Source: Halocaridina rubra | Lineage: Eukaryota; Arthropoda; Malacostraca; Decapoda; Atyidae | Length of the DNA: 17,500 nt | NCBI GenBank assembly: GCA_037179515.1 | Contig: JAXCGZ010000122.1 | Span: forward strand, 47,501-65,000 | Direction: 5' to 3' | In this document: positions 17,426 to 17,500 of the stretch, piece after piece | Position numbering within the stretch: the first letter of the stretch is position 1 | Layout: every line of letters begins with the position of its first letter | Position numbers and translations under genes: made by a program | The notes under the pieces: generated by a model | Database searches by the model: none | What the model saw: the letters and a program-made list of their open reading frames with translations, nothing else | What the model was told of the DNA's origin: nothing

Positions 17426-17453
17426 AATTAGGTAATCAAAATTAGGTAATCAC
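17426..17453 (+). repeat. 14-bp terminal tandem repeat of element A (right copy)
   Basis: Two units of AATTAGGTAATCAM (M is A or C) end the element, matching the left copy. Confidence 0.8.
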
Positions 17454-17454
17454 A

Positions 17455-17500
17455 GGTCATCATTAAGGTAGATCTTGGTGCCTTGCAACTTTTTGGCATT
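17455..17500. other. 3' flank of the right element A copy
   Basis: Forty-six bases after the terminal repeats match nothing else recognised in the window. No copy of this sequence is seen at the 5' side of element A, so no target-site duplication can be claimed. Confidence 0.5.

Larger units (their letters stand above)
12886..17454 (+). mobile_element. CR1-like LINE (element A), right copy, nearly full length
   Basis: On the plus strand this holds a leader of several hundred bases, ORF1 (13457-14494), ORF2 (14427-17361, two lesions), a 3' UTR hairpin and two 14-bp terminal repeats. The 3' end at 17453 is precise. The 5' end is uncertain because the left copy is truncated and gives no comparison. 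Clade call: the C-terminal LEKVQRHATKLVPEIRNL and RRVRGDMVTVFKFLHGYD blocks, the short-repeat tail and the lack of RNase H all fit CR1. Confidence 0.9.

Overview
This is animal nuclear DNA, most likely from an invertebrate. Low GC, long (AT)n and (TATG)n microsatellites, and several APE-type non-LTR retrotransposons (LINEs) nested in one another make an arthropod such as a decapod crustacean a reasonable guess, but that is inference. There is no host gene, tRNA, rRNA, CRISPR or prokaryotic operon that I can support. Almost every base belongs to a mobile element or a simple repeat.

I distinguish four elements. Element A is a CR1-like LINE: coiled-coil/RRM-like ORF1, APE-RT ORF2, a 3' UTR hairpin and a 14-bp terminal repeat. 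It occurs twice. The right copy (about 12886-17454, + strand) has a complete ORF1 and an ORF2 broken by one nonsense codon and one single-base frameshift. The left copy is rearranged: its 3' end lies on the + strand at 1-483, and its 5' and middle part lies on the - strand at 484-2871. Element B is a second LINE on the - strand (about 5043-9786) with ORF1 and ORF2 overlapping by 14 nt, one in-frame stop in ORF2, and a (TTTG)n tail. Element C is an older, decayed LINE on the - strand (4097-5040 and about 9806-12541). B is inserted in the middle of C's reverse transcriptase ORF, so the RT of C reads up to the insertion on one side and resumes on the other. A fourth, badly decayed relic on the + strand (3182-4062) is the integrase end of an LTR retrotransposon of the Ty3/Gypsy type.

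Order on the + strand: A 3' end; A inverted body; (TATG)n(AT)n microsatellite; Gypsy-like integrase relic; C 3' end with tail and hairpin; B; C 5' part; unassigned spacer; a possible diverged A-type 3' terminus in reverse; the right A copy with a pyrimidine-rich 5' leader; 46 bp of flank. Inferred relative ages: the integrase relic and C are oldest (many stops and frameshifts), B is younger than C (nested in it, one stop), and A is young (the two copies differ at roughly 15 of about 760 shared residues by eye).

No new gene system is evident. The points most worth checking are the inverted left A copy with its microhomology junction, the B-into-C nesting with its chimeric ORF, the conserved 3' hairpins and tails of A and C, and the different ORF1/ORF2 linkage in the two A copies.
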